Below are positions 18,211 through 27,004 of a DNA stretch of 41,116 nucleotides, one piece after another. The position numbers were made by a program, and so were the translations under genes. The stretch's first letter is position 1. The number at the start of each line of letters is the position of its first letter. The DNA is from Saprospiraceae bacterium (GTDB lineage Bacteria; Bacteroidota; Bacteroidia; Chitinophagales; Saprospiraceae). The notes below the pieces were generated by a model that saw only the letters and a program-made list of their open reading frames with translations, searched no databases and was not told where the DNA came from. Location of the stretch: positions 1 to 41,116 of the forward strand of contig JADKGF010000033.1 in the NCBI GenBank assembly GCA_016717105.1, read 5' to 3'.

Positions 18211-20370
18211 ATGAATTTACAAAATATATTAAAAATGGTTTTTAGAAGTTCAGTTGTGATAGCCATCTTAGGTGGCTTATATTTTTTTAATCAGGGTCAG
18301 CCCAAAATTACAGCAAATGACAAAGAAGCATTAATTCTTCAAGGCTTGATGCAAACCATAGAATATGTCCATTATGCGCCAAAAAAAGTTGACGATGAGA
18401 TGAGCAAAACCATCTTCAAATCTTATATGGATAAGATGGATGGATATAAGCGATATTTTACTCAAAAGGATGTAGAGCAACTCAAGAAATATGAAATGAG
18501 TATCGATGACCAAATCAATGCGCTCAAATTTGACTTTTTTAATGCTTCATTGCCTATGCTCGAAAACGGGCTAACAAAAGCAGAAAAATATTTCACAGAA
18601 GCGATAGATGCACAAGTCAATTTTAACAAAGGTGATATGTACGAAACAGATCCTGATAAAATGACTTTTGCTAAAAATGATGATGATCTCAAAGAAAGAT
18701 GGAAGCAAATAGTTCAATGGGATATCACAACCAAATGGATACAAAATATTGACACTCAAAAAGAAAAAGGCAATAAAGAAGGCAATAAGACAGATGAAGA
18801 ACTGAAACTAGACGCTATCAAAGAAGTCAAAAAACGATATGTAGATTTTTTTGACAGAATGCACAAGTTACGTCGATCTGATCGTTTGGAAGCTTATTTG
18901 GGAAGTATAGCCAACTATTTCGATCCTCACACTGATTACTTCAGTCCTAAGGAAAAACAGGATTTTGATATCAATATGGGCGGAAAACTTGAAGGTATAG
19001 GTGCAAGGCTACAAACAGAAGGAGATTATACGAAGGTTTTCAATATTGTAGTAGGTGGACCAGCTTGGAAAACCAAAAAATTGGAAGACAATGACATCAT
19101 CATGAAAGTTACCCAAAAAGGTCAAGAGCCAGTTGACATTACGGGTATGAGAGTAGATGACGTGGTGCAGTTGGTACGCGGCAAAAAAGGAACTGTCGTA
19201 ATCCTTACGGTGAAGAAGAAAGATAATTCGATCGTAGATATAGAAATAGAGCGTGATGAAGTACAATTGGATGACTCCAAAGCTAAGTCTGTGATCATCA
19301 ATATGCCTGGTAAAATACAAAATATTGGTTATATCAATTTGCCGAAATTCTATTCGACTTTTGAAGATGGCGGTAATTCTTGTGCAGCAGATGTAGCTAC
19401 AGAAATAAAAAAATTGAAGGCTCAACATGTCAATGGAATTATCTTAGACTTACGCAATAATTCAGGTGGATCGCTCAATGATGTAGTGGATATGAGTGGA
19501 CTCTTCATAGAGGAAGGACCAATTGTACAAGTAAAGGATAGATCAGGAAGACCTTCATTGCACATGGACAAAGACAAAAGTGTATTATATGATGGCCCAT
19601 TCATCATTATGGTCAATCAATACAGTGCATCTGCATCTGAGATAATTGCTGCCGCAATGCAGGATTATAATAGAGCAATCATTGTAGGTAGCACATCTAC
19701 TTTTGGCAAGGGTACTGTACAGCGATTTTATGATCTAGATCGTGGCATTAGCGGTTATGACAATCTGAAGCCATTGGGCAATGTAAAGATGACCACGCAA
19801 AAATTTTACAGAGTAAATGGCGGATCTACCCAACTTAAAGGAGTTGTTCCAGACATTGTGCTCCCAGATATTTATCACTATATAGAAACGGGAGAAAAAG
19901 AATATGATAATCCTTTGGAATGGTCAGAAATAGCACCTGTAAAATACAGCCAACACGTCGTGGTATTGGAAAATAAAGATAAACTCCGCGAAAATAGTAA
20001 GGAACGTGTAAGCCAGAGCAAAGATTTCAGTTTGATAATGGAAGGAGCGATGAAGCTTAAAGAAGAAAGAGATCAATCCAAATATCCACTCAAACTCAAT
20101 AGTTATCGAGCTATGGTGGACAAAAGGGAAGAAGATGGTAAAAAATATGAAAACCTGCTAAAAAATAATATTGCAGGCCTAGATATTATAAATCTGCAAG
20201 CCGATATGTCCAAGATAAACCTTGACGAGTCCAACAAAGCAAAAAATGAAGAGTTTGTCAAGGATCTAAAAAAAGATATTTACCTAGAGGAAACCATGTA
20301 CATCATCAGAGATATGATCAATTTGGAAAAGTCTTTTGCATTATTACAGCCTAAGATTGTAGAAAAGTAA
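18211..20370 (+). CDS. Tail-specific C-terminal processing protease (S41, Prc/CtpA family)
   Basis: About 719 residues. A single N-terminal hydrophobic anchor (SSVVIAILGGLYFFNQG) directs the protein to the periplasm. An N-terminal Prc/Tsp-type helical domain follows (with LEAYLGSIANYFDPHTDYFSP), then a PDZ domain (MGGKLEGIGARLQ ... GGPAWKTKKLEDNDIIMKV) and the S41 protease core (GIILDLRNNSGGSL). The catalytic Ser lies in NQYSASASEIIAAAMQDY and the catalytic Lys in STFGKGTVQRF. A Prc C-terminal helical domain completes the protein. Members degrade or trim periplasmic proteins from the C-terminus. A GTG at 18199 is in frame, but ATG 18211 fits the anchor better. A terminator follows. Confidence 0.93.
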   Translation: MNLQNILKMVFRSSVVIAILGGLYFFNQGQPKITANDKEALILQGLMQTIEYVHYAPKKVDDEMSKTIFKSYMDKMDGYKRYFTQKDVEQLKKYEMSIDDQINALKFDFFNASLPMLENGLTKAEKYFTEAIDAQVNFNKGDMYETDPDKMTFAKNDDDLKERWKQIVQWDITTKWIQNIDTQKEKGNKEGNKTDEELKLDAIKEVKKRYVDFFDRMHKLRRSDRLEAYLGSIANYFDPHTDYFSPKEKQDFDINMGGKLEGIGARLQTEGDYTKVFNIVVGGPAWKTKKLEDNDIIMKVTQKGQEPVDITGMRVDDVVQLVRGKKGTVVILTVKKKDNSIVDIEIERDEVQLDDSKAKSVIINMPGKIQNIGYINLPKFYSTFEDGGNSCAADVATEIKKLKAQHVNGIILDLRNNSGGSLNDVVDMSGLFIEEGPIVQVKDRSGRPSLHMDKDKSVLYDGPFIIMVNQYSASASEIIAAAMQDYNRAIIVGSTSTFGKGTVQRFYDLDRGISGYDNLKPLGNVKMTTQKFYRVNGGSTQLKGVVPDIVLPDIYHYIETGEKEYDNPLEWSEIAPVKYSQHVVVLENKDKLRENSKERVSQSKDFSLIMEGAMKLKEERDQSKYPLKLNSYRAMVDKREEDGKKYENLLKNNIAGLDIINLQADMSKINLDESNKAKNEEFVKDLKKDIYLEETMYIIRDMINLEKSFALLQPKIVEK

Positions 20371-20399
20371 TTTTTTTTTTGATAAGGTAAGAATTCAAG

Positions 20400-20428
20400 T
20401 GCCCGGAATGTATTTTTCGGGCATTTTT
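20400..20428 (+). terminator. Rho-independent terminator after the S41 protease
   Basis: The perfect stem tgcccg (20400-20405) / cgggca (20418-20423) has a 12-nt loop and is followed by five T. It lies 30 bp past the protease stop. Confidence 0.85.
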
Positions 20429-20481
20429 ACTTTGAATTAAAACTATAAAATTTTTTCATCAGAGTCTATAACTTGATAATT

Positions 20482-20579
20482 ACTTTTGGACAAATCAAAA
20501 TTTCAATTCAGCCAAAAGTGGTATAAAAAATATACTTTTGGACGCATTCAAAATGTTTCTATGTGTAATTTATTGTTTA
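20482..20579. repeat. Direct repeat copy A flanking the ATPase/DUF234 gene
   Basis: The core 20482-20549 matches 22029-22096 at 64 of 68 positions with no gaps; weaker similarity (about 70%) continues to about 20579. The core contains ACTTTTGGAC (20482-20491), the inverted CCAAAAGT (20512-20519) and ACTTTTGGAC again (20534-20543). This copy abuts the 3' end of the gene (stop at 20586). Confidence 0.9.
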
Positions 20580-20585
20580 ACAATT

Positions 20586-21997
20586 TCATGAAAAAATATC
20601 ATCAAGGGTGATTTGGTTTACAAATAAACCATTATTTGGTCCTGCATCTAAGCCATAGGTAGTAATAATGGTAGGAAAGATGGATTTGTTTTTGCCAACT
20701 CCGCTACTTATGAAACTATTGATTTTGTTTTGAATTTCTGAAACATACTTTTTTGTAAGCTTATATTTGCCTAGACTAAATTTGATTTCACAGATATTAA
20801 TGACACTATCTTTGCGATCAATGATGAGATCAATCTGAGCCTCAGCGGATCGCCAAGAAAGTGTTTCACTACCAATTCCTTGTATGCCTAGAGCCTTTTT
20901 GATGACAGAAATATGCGTCAAACATACCAACTCAAAAGAATATCCAGCCCATGCAAAATACTTTGGTGAATTAAAATTGTCAATCCAATAGGTTGAATCT
21001 GAATTAGCAACCTTGCTGATATGTTTTAGGTAGAAAAGAGAATAAAAGTCAATCAATTGGTACACATGATCCTTTTCTTTTTTTCCATATGCAGAATATT
21101 TTCTGATAAAAGAGCTCTCCTCCAGCTCCCTCAGAATGCTGGACGTAGTACCGCCAGAGTCTAGTTTTGAATATTTGAGAATTTCTGATCTTGTCATACC
21201 ACTGCCTTTTTTTGCTAATGCGGCCATGACATCCTGATGTCTGTGGTGGTGGTTAAACAATGAACCGAACAATAGATCATACTCAGTCTTGAAAAATGCA
21301 TTAGACTTAAAGCATAGAGTGTTGATATTTTGTACGTCACTTTGTGAGACATTGATTTGTTCAAGATAGTAAGGTATACCTCCAAACACCATGTACAACT
21401 GCACAATCTGGTACTTGCTGTAATTAGCTCCTAAATTTTTAAGAAATGCCTCAGTTTCAGCAAGGTTGAACGGTTCTATTTGTAATCTTTTGGTTACTCT
21501 ATTGTGCAAGCCGCCTTTATTACTGATCAGTTTTTTAATCATCCATGAGGCGGCAGATCCACATACTATGAGTAATATATCGCTTCTCATATTCGCCCAA
21601 CTATTCCAAAATGCTCTAATGCTTGCACAAAATGAGCGTTTCTGGTATCTAACCAAGGTAGCTCATCAATAAAAATAACCTTCTTTTTTATTTTGCTTTT
21701 GGAAATCTTATCTCTCAATAGCTGGAAGGCAGAAAACCAATTCGCCACATATTCATCATTATTTATAGCCAGCTGTTGCGATATTTCCACATTGAAGTTG
21801 GTAATTTGCTGCTGGAGTGAAGCATTAGATATTCCTGTAAAAGTAAAAAATAAGCGTCCTTCAAAATGAGATTTTATAAGAAATGTTTTACCCACTCTAC
21901 GACGACCATATACCGCCACGAAATGGGATCTGTAAGCATCATAACATTCATCTAGGATATTAATCTCATCTTTGCGTCCTACCAATACTGTAGCCAT
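20586..21997 (-). CDS. AAA-type ATPase with DUF234 nuclease-like domain (one frameshift)
   Basis: Reconstructed length is about 470 residues. The N-terminal ATPase domain (PF01637-like) has Walker A GRRRVGKT (residues 31-38) and Walker B VIFIDELPWLD. The middle part has a winged-helix segment (GMTRSEILKYSKLDSGGTTSSILRELEESSFI). The C-terminus is DUF234-like with a PD-(D/E)XK-type core (AQIDLIIDRKDSVINICEIKFS). The frame breaks after VQALEHF where an A is missing from the plus-strand run 21608-21611; the next frame continues WNSWANMRSDILLIVCGSAASWM, as in the family. These ATPases are widespread, often multicopy and of unknown function; a mobile or defence-like role is suspected only. The gene is bracketed by direct repeats and carries its own promoter in the right-hand repeat. 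Confidence 0.9.
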
Positions 21998-22015
21998 GAT
22001 ACAAAATATTTTTTA

Positions 22016-22047
22016 CAAAGATAAGTGCACTTTTGGACAAATCAAAA
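22016..22047 (-). promoter_or_regulatory. Promoter of the ATPase/DUF234 gene, overlapping repeat B
   Basis: Read on the minus strand: TTTG (22043-22046), exactly 19 bp, then TATCTTTG (22016-22023), a full match to the Bacteroidota consensus. The first repeat box (22029-22038) lies in the spacer between the two elements, where a bound protein would block polymerase. The ATG is at 21997. Confidence 0.7.
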
Positions 22048-22126
22048 TGTCAATTCAGCCAAAAGTAGTATAAAAAACACACTTTTGGACGCATTCTATT
22101 TTATTATATGTGTATTTTACTGTTTT
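22029..22126. repeat. Direct repeat copy B flanking the ATPase/DUF234 gene
   Basis: The core 22029-22096 differs from copy A at only four positions. Boxes are ACTTTTGGAC (22029-22038), inverted CCAAAAGT (22059-22066) and ACTTTTGGAC (22081-22090), with the same spacing as in copy A. Weaker similarity extends to about 22126. It sits immediately upstream of the ATPase gene. Confidence 0.9.
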
Positions 22127-22222
22127 ACTGTATTTTGAAAAATATTTCTTCATACTTGATTTGATTAATTCTAGTCTTCTTGGATCAATGTAGTCACCAT
22201 AATGTTAAACGATTCTGCAATA

Positions 22223-22834
22223 TCAAGGCTCATCTTCTGGTTCAATATATTCTTCTTCGTCTTCAGAAAAATTAGATTTGTGTCCAAAAGCTATACCAAC
22301 TGTTACTCCAACACTAAGATTGGTATTTTTACTCCAACTAATGGTTGAGCCAACTTTAAAATCTTTATAAAATAAAACAAGATCAAAGCCGAGATTATTT
22401 GTACCGCTTTTAGCATAATTAAAATTACTACTCTTTGAACTAAATAATCTACTGTAATTCAATCCAATAGCAATTGAAAAATCCTTTGTAACCTTATTTT
22501 TATTGTACAAACCAGCACCTATTGCTCTTAAGCCTTTATTGAAGTATCCAAATGTTATCGGAAAACTTAAGACATTATCTTCCGTTTGTACCTTCACCAA
22601 GTTATAAGTAGCATGAATACCCACAATATGGTCATATTCACTTATTCTATAAGCTGTTGCGCCTACACCTAATCTCCCTTTGTAGCTCATATCTATAGAT
22701 AAAATAAACTGACTGTTTAATCTAGAAACGCCCAAAGAAGCACCACTAGATCCTTTGTCATATAGGTAACTCTGCGCACCTAAATTTGTAAGATAAATGA
22801 TACCTGCAAGAAAAGTTATGATAATCTTCTTCAT
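22223..22834 (-). CDS. Exported, probable outer-membrane protein with acidic tail
   Basis: A 203-residue protein with a clear signal peptide (MKKIIITFLAGIIYLTNLGAQS). The mature part alternates hydrophobic and polar residues in strand-like segments (GVGATAYRISEYDHIVGIHATYNLV, DLVLFYKDFKVGSTISWS, LSVGVTVGIAFG), as in small beta-barrels. It then ends in an acidic tail (EDEEEYIEPEDEP) instead of the usual terminal aromatic residue. No family was recognised. A TATCTTTG box lies upstream at 22860-22867. Confidence 0.7.
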   Translation of the reverse strand: MKKIIITFLAGIIYLTNLGAQSYLYDKGSSGASLGVSRLNSQFILSIDMSYKGRLGVGATAYRISEYDHIVGIHATYNLVKVQTEDNVLSFPITFGYFNKGLRAIGAGLYNKNKVTKDFSIAIGLNYSRLFSSKSSNFNYAKSGTNNLGFDLVLFYKDFKVGSTISWSKNTNLSVGVTVGIAFGHKSNFSEDEEEYIEPEDEP

Positions 22835-22859
22835 AAAATCATGATTTGATAATACTGAA

Positions 22860-22867
22860 CAAAGATA
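22860..22867 (-). promoter_or_regulatory. Probable -7 element for the small outer-membrane protein
   Basis: TATCTTTG on the minus strand matches TAnnTTTG, with the ATG about 25 nt downstream at 22834. No good TTTG -33 box was found at the usual distance. Confidence 0.4.
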
Positions 22868-22903
22868 AAATAATAGTAAGAACTAAAAAAAATGTTTTGA
22901 AAT

Positions 22904-23392
22904 TTACTGATTGGAAATAATCTTTTGTTCCAGTGCAGTAGTGGAATATCCGGGTACAAACTGCAAAGACTTCACTTGTCCACCGTACAATAATACGATG
23001 TCACTACCTATGATTTGCTCCGTAGTCCAATCTCCGCCTTTGACAAGCACATCAGGTTTGATTTGTTTTATAATGTTGTAGGGATCATTTTCGTCGAAAA
23101 CTAAGACCATATCCACACTGGCGAGTGCCGCAAGAATGTGTGTTCTGTTGTATTCATCTTTGATAGGACGATGTGGCCCTTTGAGTTTACTTACAGAAGC
23201 GTCACTATTGGCTGCGACGATGAGGATATCACCAAGGCTTTTGGCTTCTTCGAGATATAATACATGACCAATATGGATCAGATCAAAACAGCCATTTGTA
23301 AATACAATTTTTTTGCCAGCATCTTTCCAAGCCTTCACTTGTGCAACAGCGCAATCATGATTTCCGAATACTTTTTCTGATATGCTGGCCAT
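22904..23392 (-). CDS. rfaE2: D-glycero-beta-D-manno-heptose 1-phosphate adenylyltransferase
   Basis: A 162-residue nucleotidyltransferase with the nucleotide-binding HxGH motif (FTNGCFDLIHIGHVLYL) and the family segments VAANSDASVSKLKGPHRPI and DVLVKGGDWTTEQIIGSDIV. It activates heptose-1-phosphate to ADP-heptose for lipopolysaccharide core synthesis. The length fits a stand-alone RfaE2 rather than the bifunctional HldE. It follows the lipid-flippase-like gene by 3 bp and is probably in one operon with it and panD. Confidence 0.93.
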   Translation of the reverse strand: MASISEKVFGNHDCAVAQVKAWKDAGKKIVFTNGCFDLIHIGHVLYLEEAKSLGDILIVAANSDASVSKLKGPHRPIKDEYNRTHILAALASVDMVLVFDENDPYNIIKQIKPDVLVKGGDWTTEQIIGSDIVLLYGGQVKSLQFVPGYSTTALEQKIISNQ

Positions 23393-23395
23393 TTT

Positions 23396-24445
23396 TTAAT
23401 TTTTATTGATCGCTGGTAATACAATTAGAGAAATGATACCAAATAAAATATTGACAAACAATTGAATAGAAAAAAATACAATATTGGCAAACGAAAATGC
23501 ATCTACACCACTTACGCCATACATAGTCAGTGCCTCGCCGACCAGATAATGGTAACTACCCATTCCGCCAGGCGTTGGTATCAAGATACCCAAACTTCCA
23601 AATACAAATACAACCAAACCGGCTATTGGTCCTAAATGTGCAGTTGGTGCAAATGTAAAAAAAGCAAAATACATCATAAAATAATATAAAACCCAAATTC
23701 CCACTGTATAGAAAATAAACAAAGGTATGGATGATACATGTCTTACACTTTGGACTCCATCCGAAAAACCCGTGATAAGATTTCGAAGCTTTTTTCCTAT
23801 TTTCGAATTATTAATTTTTGTCCTGTTGCTCCATACAAGCCATACAATCAATCCACTTACCAACAATAAGCCAAAAACAGCTTTTGTATTCTGCATCAAG
23901 GCTCCAAATTTCTGACCTAAATTGATATTTTGGTCAAGATAAGCAAGGAAATCACTACCGCCAATCAGTACCGCCAATCCAATAACCAATGCAAGCATAA
24001 TGACATCAAATATCCTATCAGTAAAAATAGTTCCTAGCGCCTTTTCTACTGGTATATCTTCATATTGCGATATAAGTCCTGCTCTGATCACTTCACCCGA
24101 TCGCGGAATACCGAGATTTGCCAAATAATTGATCATGATGGTACCAAAAAGATTGATCAAACGTGGCTGATATCCGATAGCTTCAAGCATCATCTTCCAC
24201 CGTAAAGCCCTGAAAATATTGGTGATGAGAAATAAAATCATCGTGATGATTACCCAAAAGTAATTGGCATTACTGATGTCACTTATGATTTTATTTAACA
24301 AACTGCACTGATCTGCAGGCGTACCTTTCAAAGCGCAATCAGCCTGAAAAGCTAATTCCTGTCGCTGATACACCAAATAAAGTATGATGATCCCAACAGC
24401 AAAAAACAAGCTTATTTTGAGCGCCTTTGTCAGGTGTGTCTTCAT
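23396..24445 (-). CDS. Lysylphosphatidylglycerol-synthase-like flippase (YbhN/AglD family, PF03706)
   Basis: A 349-residue integral membrane protein with about eight hydrophobic helices. It shows family segments such as RALRWKMMLEAIGYQP, NYLANLGIPRSGEVIRAGLI and the C-terminal GSLGILIPTPGGMGSYHYLVGEALTMYGV. The family comprises the membrane half of MprF-like proteins and is thought to move lipids or lipid-linked sugars; no aminoacyltransferase domain is present. It lies between panD (56 bp) and rfaE2 (3 bp). The substrate is unknown. Confidence 0.85.
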   Translation of the reverse strand: MKTHLTKALKISLFFAVGIIILYLVYQRQELAFQADCALKGTPADQCSLLNKIISDISNANYFWVIITMILFLITNIFRALRWKMMLEAIGYQPRLINLFGTIMINYLANLGIPRSGEVIRAGLISQYEDIPVEKALGTIFTDRIFDVIMLALVIGLAVLIGGSDFLAYLDQNINLGQKFGALMQNTKAVFGLLLVSGLIVWLVWSNRTKINNSKIGKKLRNLITGFSDGVQSVRHVSSIPLFIFYTVGIWVLYYFMMYFAFFTFAPTAHLGPIAGLVVFVFGSLGILIPTPGGMGSYHYLVGEALTMYGVSGVDAFSFANIVFFSIQLFVNILFGIISLIVLPAINKN

Positions 24446-24501
24446 AATAAAACATTAAGGCAAAAGCCGATATTGTTTGGATAGCCTATAGAGGAGAAAT
24501 G

Positions 24502-24849
24502 TTAATTGAGTCTGTTATTTTCATCAGGAAAAACCGCCACAGGTTTGTATGCTTTGGCTTCCTCTGGTGTCATTAATGCATAGCTTATGATGATAACGAT
24601 ATCGCCCACCTCGGCTTTTCTAGCCGCTGCGCCATTGAGGCAGATCATACCTGACCCACGTGCACCTCTGATCACATAGGTTTCTATGCGTTCACCATTG
24701 TTATTATTGACAATTTGAACTTTCTCGCCATCATATAGATTTGCAGCTTCCATGAGGGCTTCATCAATAGTAATAGATCCTACATAATTAAGGTTTGCTT
24801 CAGTAACCTTTACCCTGTGTATCTTAGATTTATGTATGTGTAATAACAT
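24502..24849 (-). CDS. panD: Aspartate 1-decarboxylase
   Basis: A 115-residue pyruvoyl enzyme converting L-aspartate to beta-alanine for pantothenate and coenzyme A. The self-cleavage site Gly24-Ser25 (NYVGSITID) is at the same position as in the classical enzyme. Further motifs are YDGEKVQIVNNNNGERIETYVI and GSGMICLNGAAARKAEVGDIVIIISYA. The length is typical. It is the first gene of a probable operon running to rfaE2. Confidence 0.97.
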   Translation of the reverse strand: MLLHIHKSKIHRVKVTEANLNYVGSITIDEALMEAANLYDGEKVQIVNNNNGERIETYVIRGARGSGMICLNGAAARKAEVGDIVIIISYALMTPEEAKAYKPVAVFPDENNRLN

Positions 24850-24974
24850 TTGCTGAAATTATTGTAAAAAACGCCGCAAATATCATAAAAAATTGCAATT
24901 CACCACAACTTTTATTTTGCGACATTGGATTCTAAAAATTTTCATTATAACAATGATTTGAAACAATTAGTTCC

Positions 24975-26234
24975 TCAGGCATTATTTACCACTTTCCCAT
25001 TTAGTAGGACTTTATGAATGTGGTTACTTCCGAAAGCGTACACAAAATAATCCAATGAAGGTATTGCTTTTGTAATAATCAGATTTGCTTTTTTGCCAAT
25101 ACTTATCGATCCGTGACTTTCTCCCAATTCCATAGCAAATGCGCCATTTATAGTGACTCCATTAAAAGCTTCCGAAGGAATAAGCCTCATATTATTGCAA
25201 GCCAACGCCATCAATAATGGTATATTACCTGAAGGACTTGATCCAGGATTATAATCAGTGGCAATAGCGATGCCAAGCCCTTCATCTATCATCCGCCGAG
25301 CAGGTGCATCGTGGATATGCAGAAAAAAAGAACATGACGGCAAGACCGTTGGAATTGTATCAGCATATTTTAGTGCATCGATTTCTTCTTGCCCGATGGC
25401 TTCCAAATGATCAACAGAAATGGCATTATTTGCAATTCCTACTTGTACTCCACCTGAAATAGCTAGTTCATTGGCGTGAATTTTTGCTTTCAAACCATAT
25501 TTCGCTGCCGATTTTAGAATTTGATCAGATTCACTAACAGTAAAAAATCCTTTATCACAAAATACATCACAATAGTCCGCCAATCCTTCTCCAGCCACCA
25601 AAGGTAACATTTCGTGGATTACAAGGTCAATATACTTTTGTCTATCTTCCTTATATTGCATTGGAATTGCATGAGCTCCCAAAAAGGTAGATTTTATGGT
25701 AGCGCTGCTATTTTCCTTAAGACGCCTGATAACTTTTAGGATTTTCAATTCGCTTTCCGTACTCAAGCCGTATCCACTTTTAATCTCAATAGCGCCTGTG
25801 CCCATACCAATGACTTCATTGAGCCTATTAAAGGCTGATTCGTACAGTGCGTCTTCAGATTTCAGATGCAATTTATTTGCCGAATTAAGGATTCCGCCAC
25901 CTTTTTTTGCAATTTCTTCATAAGAAACACCTTTCAACCTGTCCACATATTCTCCTTCTCTACCTTCAGCAAACACAATATGCGTATGACTGTCACACCA
26001 ACAAGGCATAACCAATCCAGCTTCGGCATCTATAATGATATCAGCTCTTTCCGGCATATTTTCCATACTTCCGAAAGCGCTGATCGTGTCACCTTCTATT
26101 AAAATATATGCATTTTCGATTGTTTCAACAACAGACATAGCCGCTCCTTTTTTGAAGGAAGACGGCTTAGACTGTACGCCAATGATGGCTCCTATGTTTT
26201 TTATAAGGGTAGATGGCATATTTATGATTTTCAA
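24975..26234 (-). CDS. hutI: Imidazolonepropionase
   Basis: A 419-residue amidohydrolase of histidine degradation that hydrolyses 4-imidazolone-5-propionate to N-formimino-L-glutamate. Metal-site and family motifs include DSHTHIVFAEGREGEYVDRLKG, KSGYGLSTESELKIL, KIHANELAISGGVQVG, DHLEAIGQEEI and IATDYNPGSSPSGN. The length is typical. The start overlaps the stop of the thioredoxin-SPOR gene by 4 bp, so the two are translationally coupled. No other hut gene lies in the window, so the rest of the pathway is elsewhere. Confidence 0.96.
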   Translation of the reverse strand: MKIINMPSTLIKNIGAIIGVQSKPSSFKKGAAMSVVETIENAYILIEGDTISAFGSMENMPERADIIIDAEAGLVMPCWCDSHTHIVFAEGREGEYVDRLKGVSYEEIAKKGGGILNSANKLHLKSEDALYESAFNRLNEVIGMGTGAIEIKSGYGLSTESELKILKVIRRLKENSSATIKSTFLGAHAIPMQYKEDRQKYIDLVIHEMLPLVAGEGLADYCDVFCDKGFFTVSESDQILKSAAKYGLKAKIHANELAISGGVQVGIANNAISVDHLEAIGQEEIDALKYADTIPTVLPSCSFFLHIHDAPARRMIDEGLGIAIATDYNPGSSPSGNIPLLMALACNNMRLIPSEAFNGVTINGAFAMELGESHGSISIGKKANLIITKAIPSLDYFVYAFGSNHIHKVLLNGKVVNNA

Positions 26235-27004
26235 ATGACGATTCCTATCATGTTGTACTCATTCTTTAAGGTATTTTTGAAATTCTCAGCTTCACTTTGA
26301 GTGGTAAACTGACCTAATCTTACCTTATAAACTGGAACACCATTTTTCAATTCATTCGTTACAGTCACCTGCTCTACAAAAAGCTGTTGAAGTGTTTTCA
26401 CCATTTCATTTGCGCCTTCATGTCGTTGGAAGACACCAACTTGCACTCTGAACACATCATTCTTTTGAGGTTCATCAAAATATTTTGTATATTCTGAAGC
26501 CGTTTGTTTCATGCTTTCAGATTGTGCTCTCTTGGCTTGTGTCGGCGAAGTATTGAAGTCGTATTTCACCACTTTTTTATGTTCGGGTGCATTGTATTTC
26601 TCGAGCAATTCGAGGAGTTTTCGCGGTGAGAGCGTTTCTTCTACTCTATCCAGCAATTGTCCTTCTGAATTAAAGATCAGCATGGTAGGTAAATATCGGA
26701 CTTCAAAGGCATTTTTTAAATCATAACCTTCTGCTTCGTCGATATTAGCTTTGACAGCGATAAAATTGCCATTAAGTGTTTTTACTACTTCTTCATCGGC
26801 AAAAGTCGTTTGTTCCATCCACTTGCATGGTGTGCACCAATCGGCATAGAAATCTACAAAAATCAATTTCCCTTCCTGGCTTGCCAATTTGCGGGCATCA
26901 TTGATATTGGAAGTCGAAAAATTGATTTTGATATCTCCTGCCAGCATTGTCCCCGATAGCAATAATATCATTGCTAAAGAGTAATAAACTTTAATCCTGT
27001 ACAT
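26231..27004 (-). CDS. Exported thioredoxin-fold protein with C-terminal SPOR domain
   Basis: A 257-residue protein with a signal peptide (MYRIKVYYSLAMILLLSGTMLAG). The thioredoxin-like domain (DUF953/thioredoxin_7 type) spans residues ~30-140 with the redox pair Cys57/Cys60 (DFYADWCTPCKWME) and the cis-proline region RYLPTMLIF. A linker leads to a SPOR domain at residues ~180-257 (FRVQVGVFQRHEGANEMVKTLQ ... YKVRLGQFTTQSEAENFKNTL). The layout suggests a periplasmic disulfide reductase or chaperone tethered to peptidoglycan. It overlaps hutI by 4 bp, although no functional link to histidine degradation is obvious. Confidence 0.88.
   Translation of the reverse strand: MYRIKVYYSLAMILLLSGTMLAGDIKINFSTSNINDARKLASQEGKLIFVDFYADWCTPCKWMEQTTFADEEVVKTLNGNFIAVKANIDEAEGYDLKNAFEVRYLPTMLIFNSEGQLLDRVEETLSPRKLLELLEKYNAPEHKKVVKYDFNTSPTQAKRAQSESMKQTASEYTKYFDEPQKNDVFRVQVGVFQRHEGANEMVKTLQQLFVEQVTVTNELKNGVPVYKVRLGQFTTQSEAENFKNTLKNEYNMIGIVI

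Noticed and set aside
20482..20579. CRISPR or IS terminal inverted repeats
   Set aside because: There are only two copies in direct orientation 1.5 kb apart around one gene, with no spacers, cas genes or transposase.
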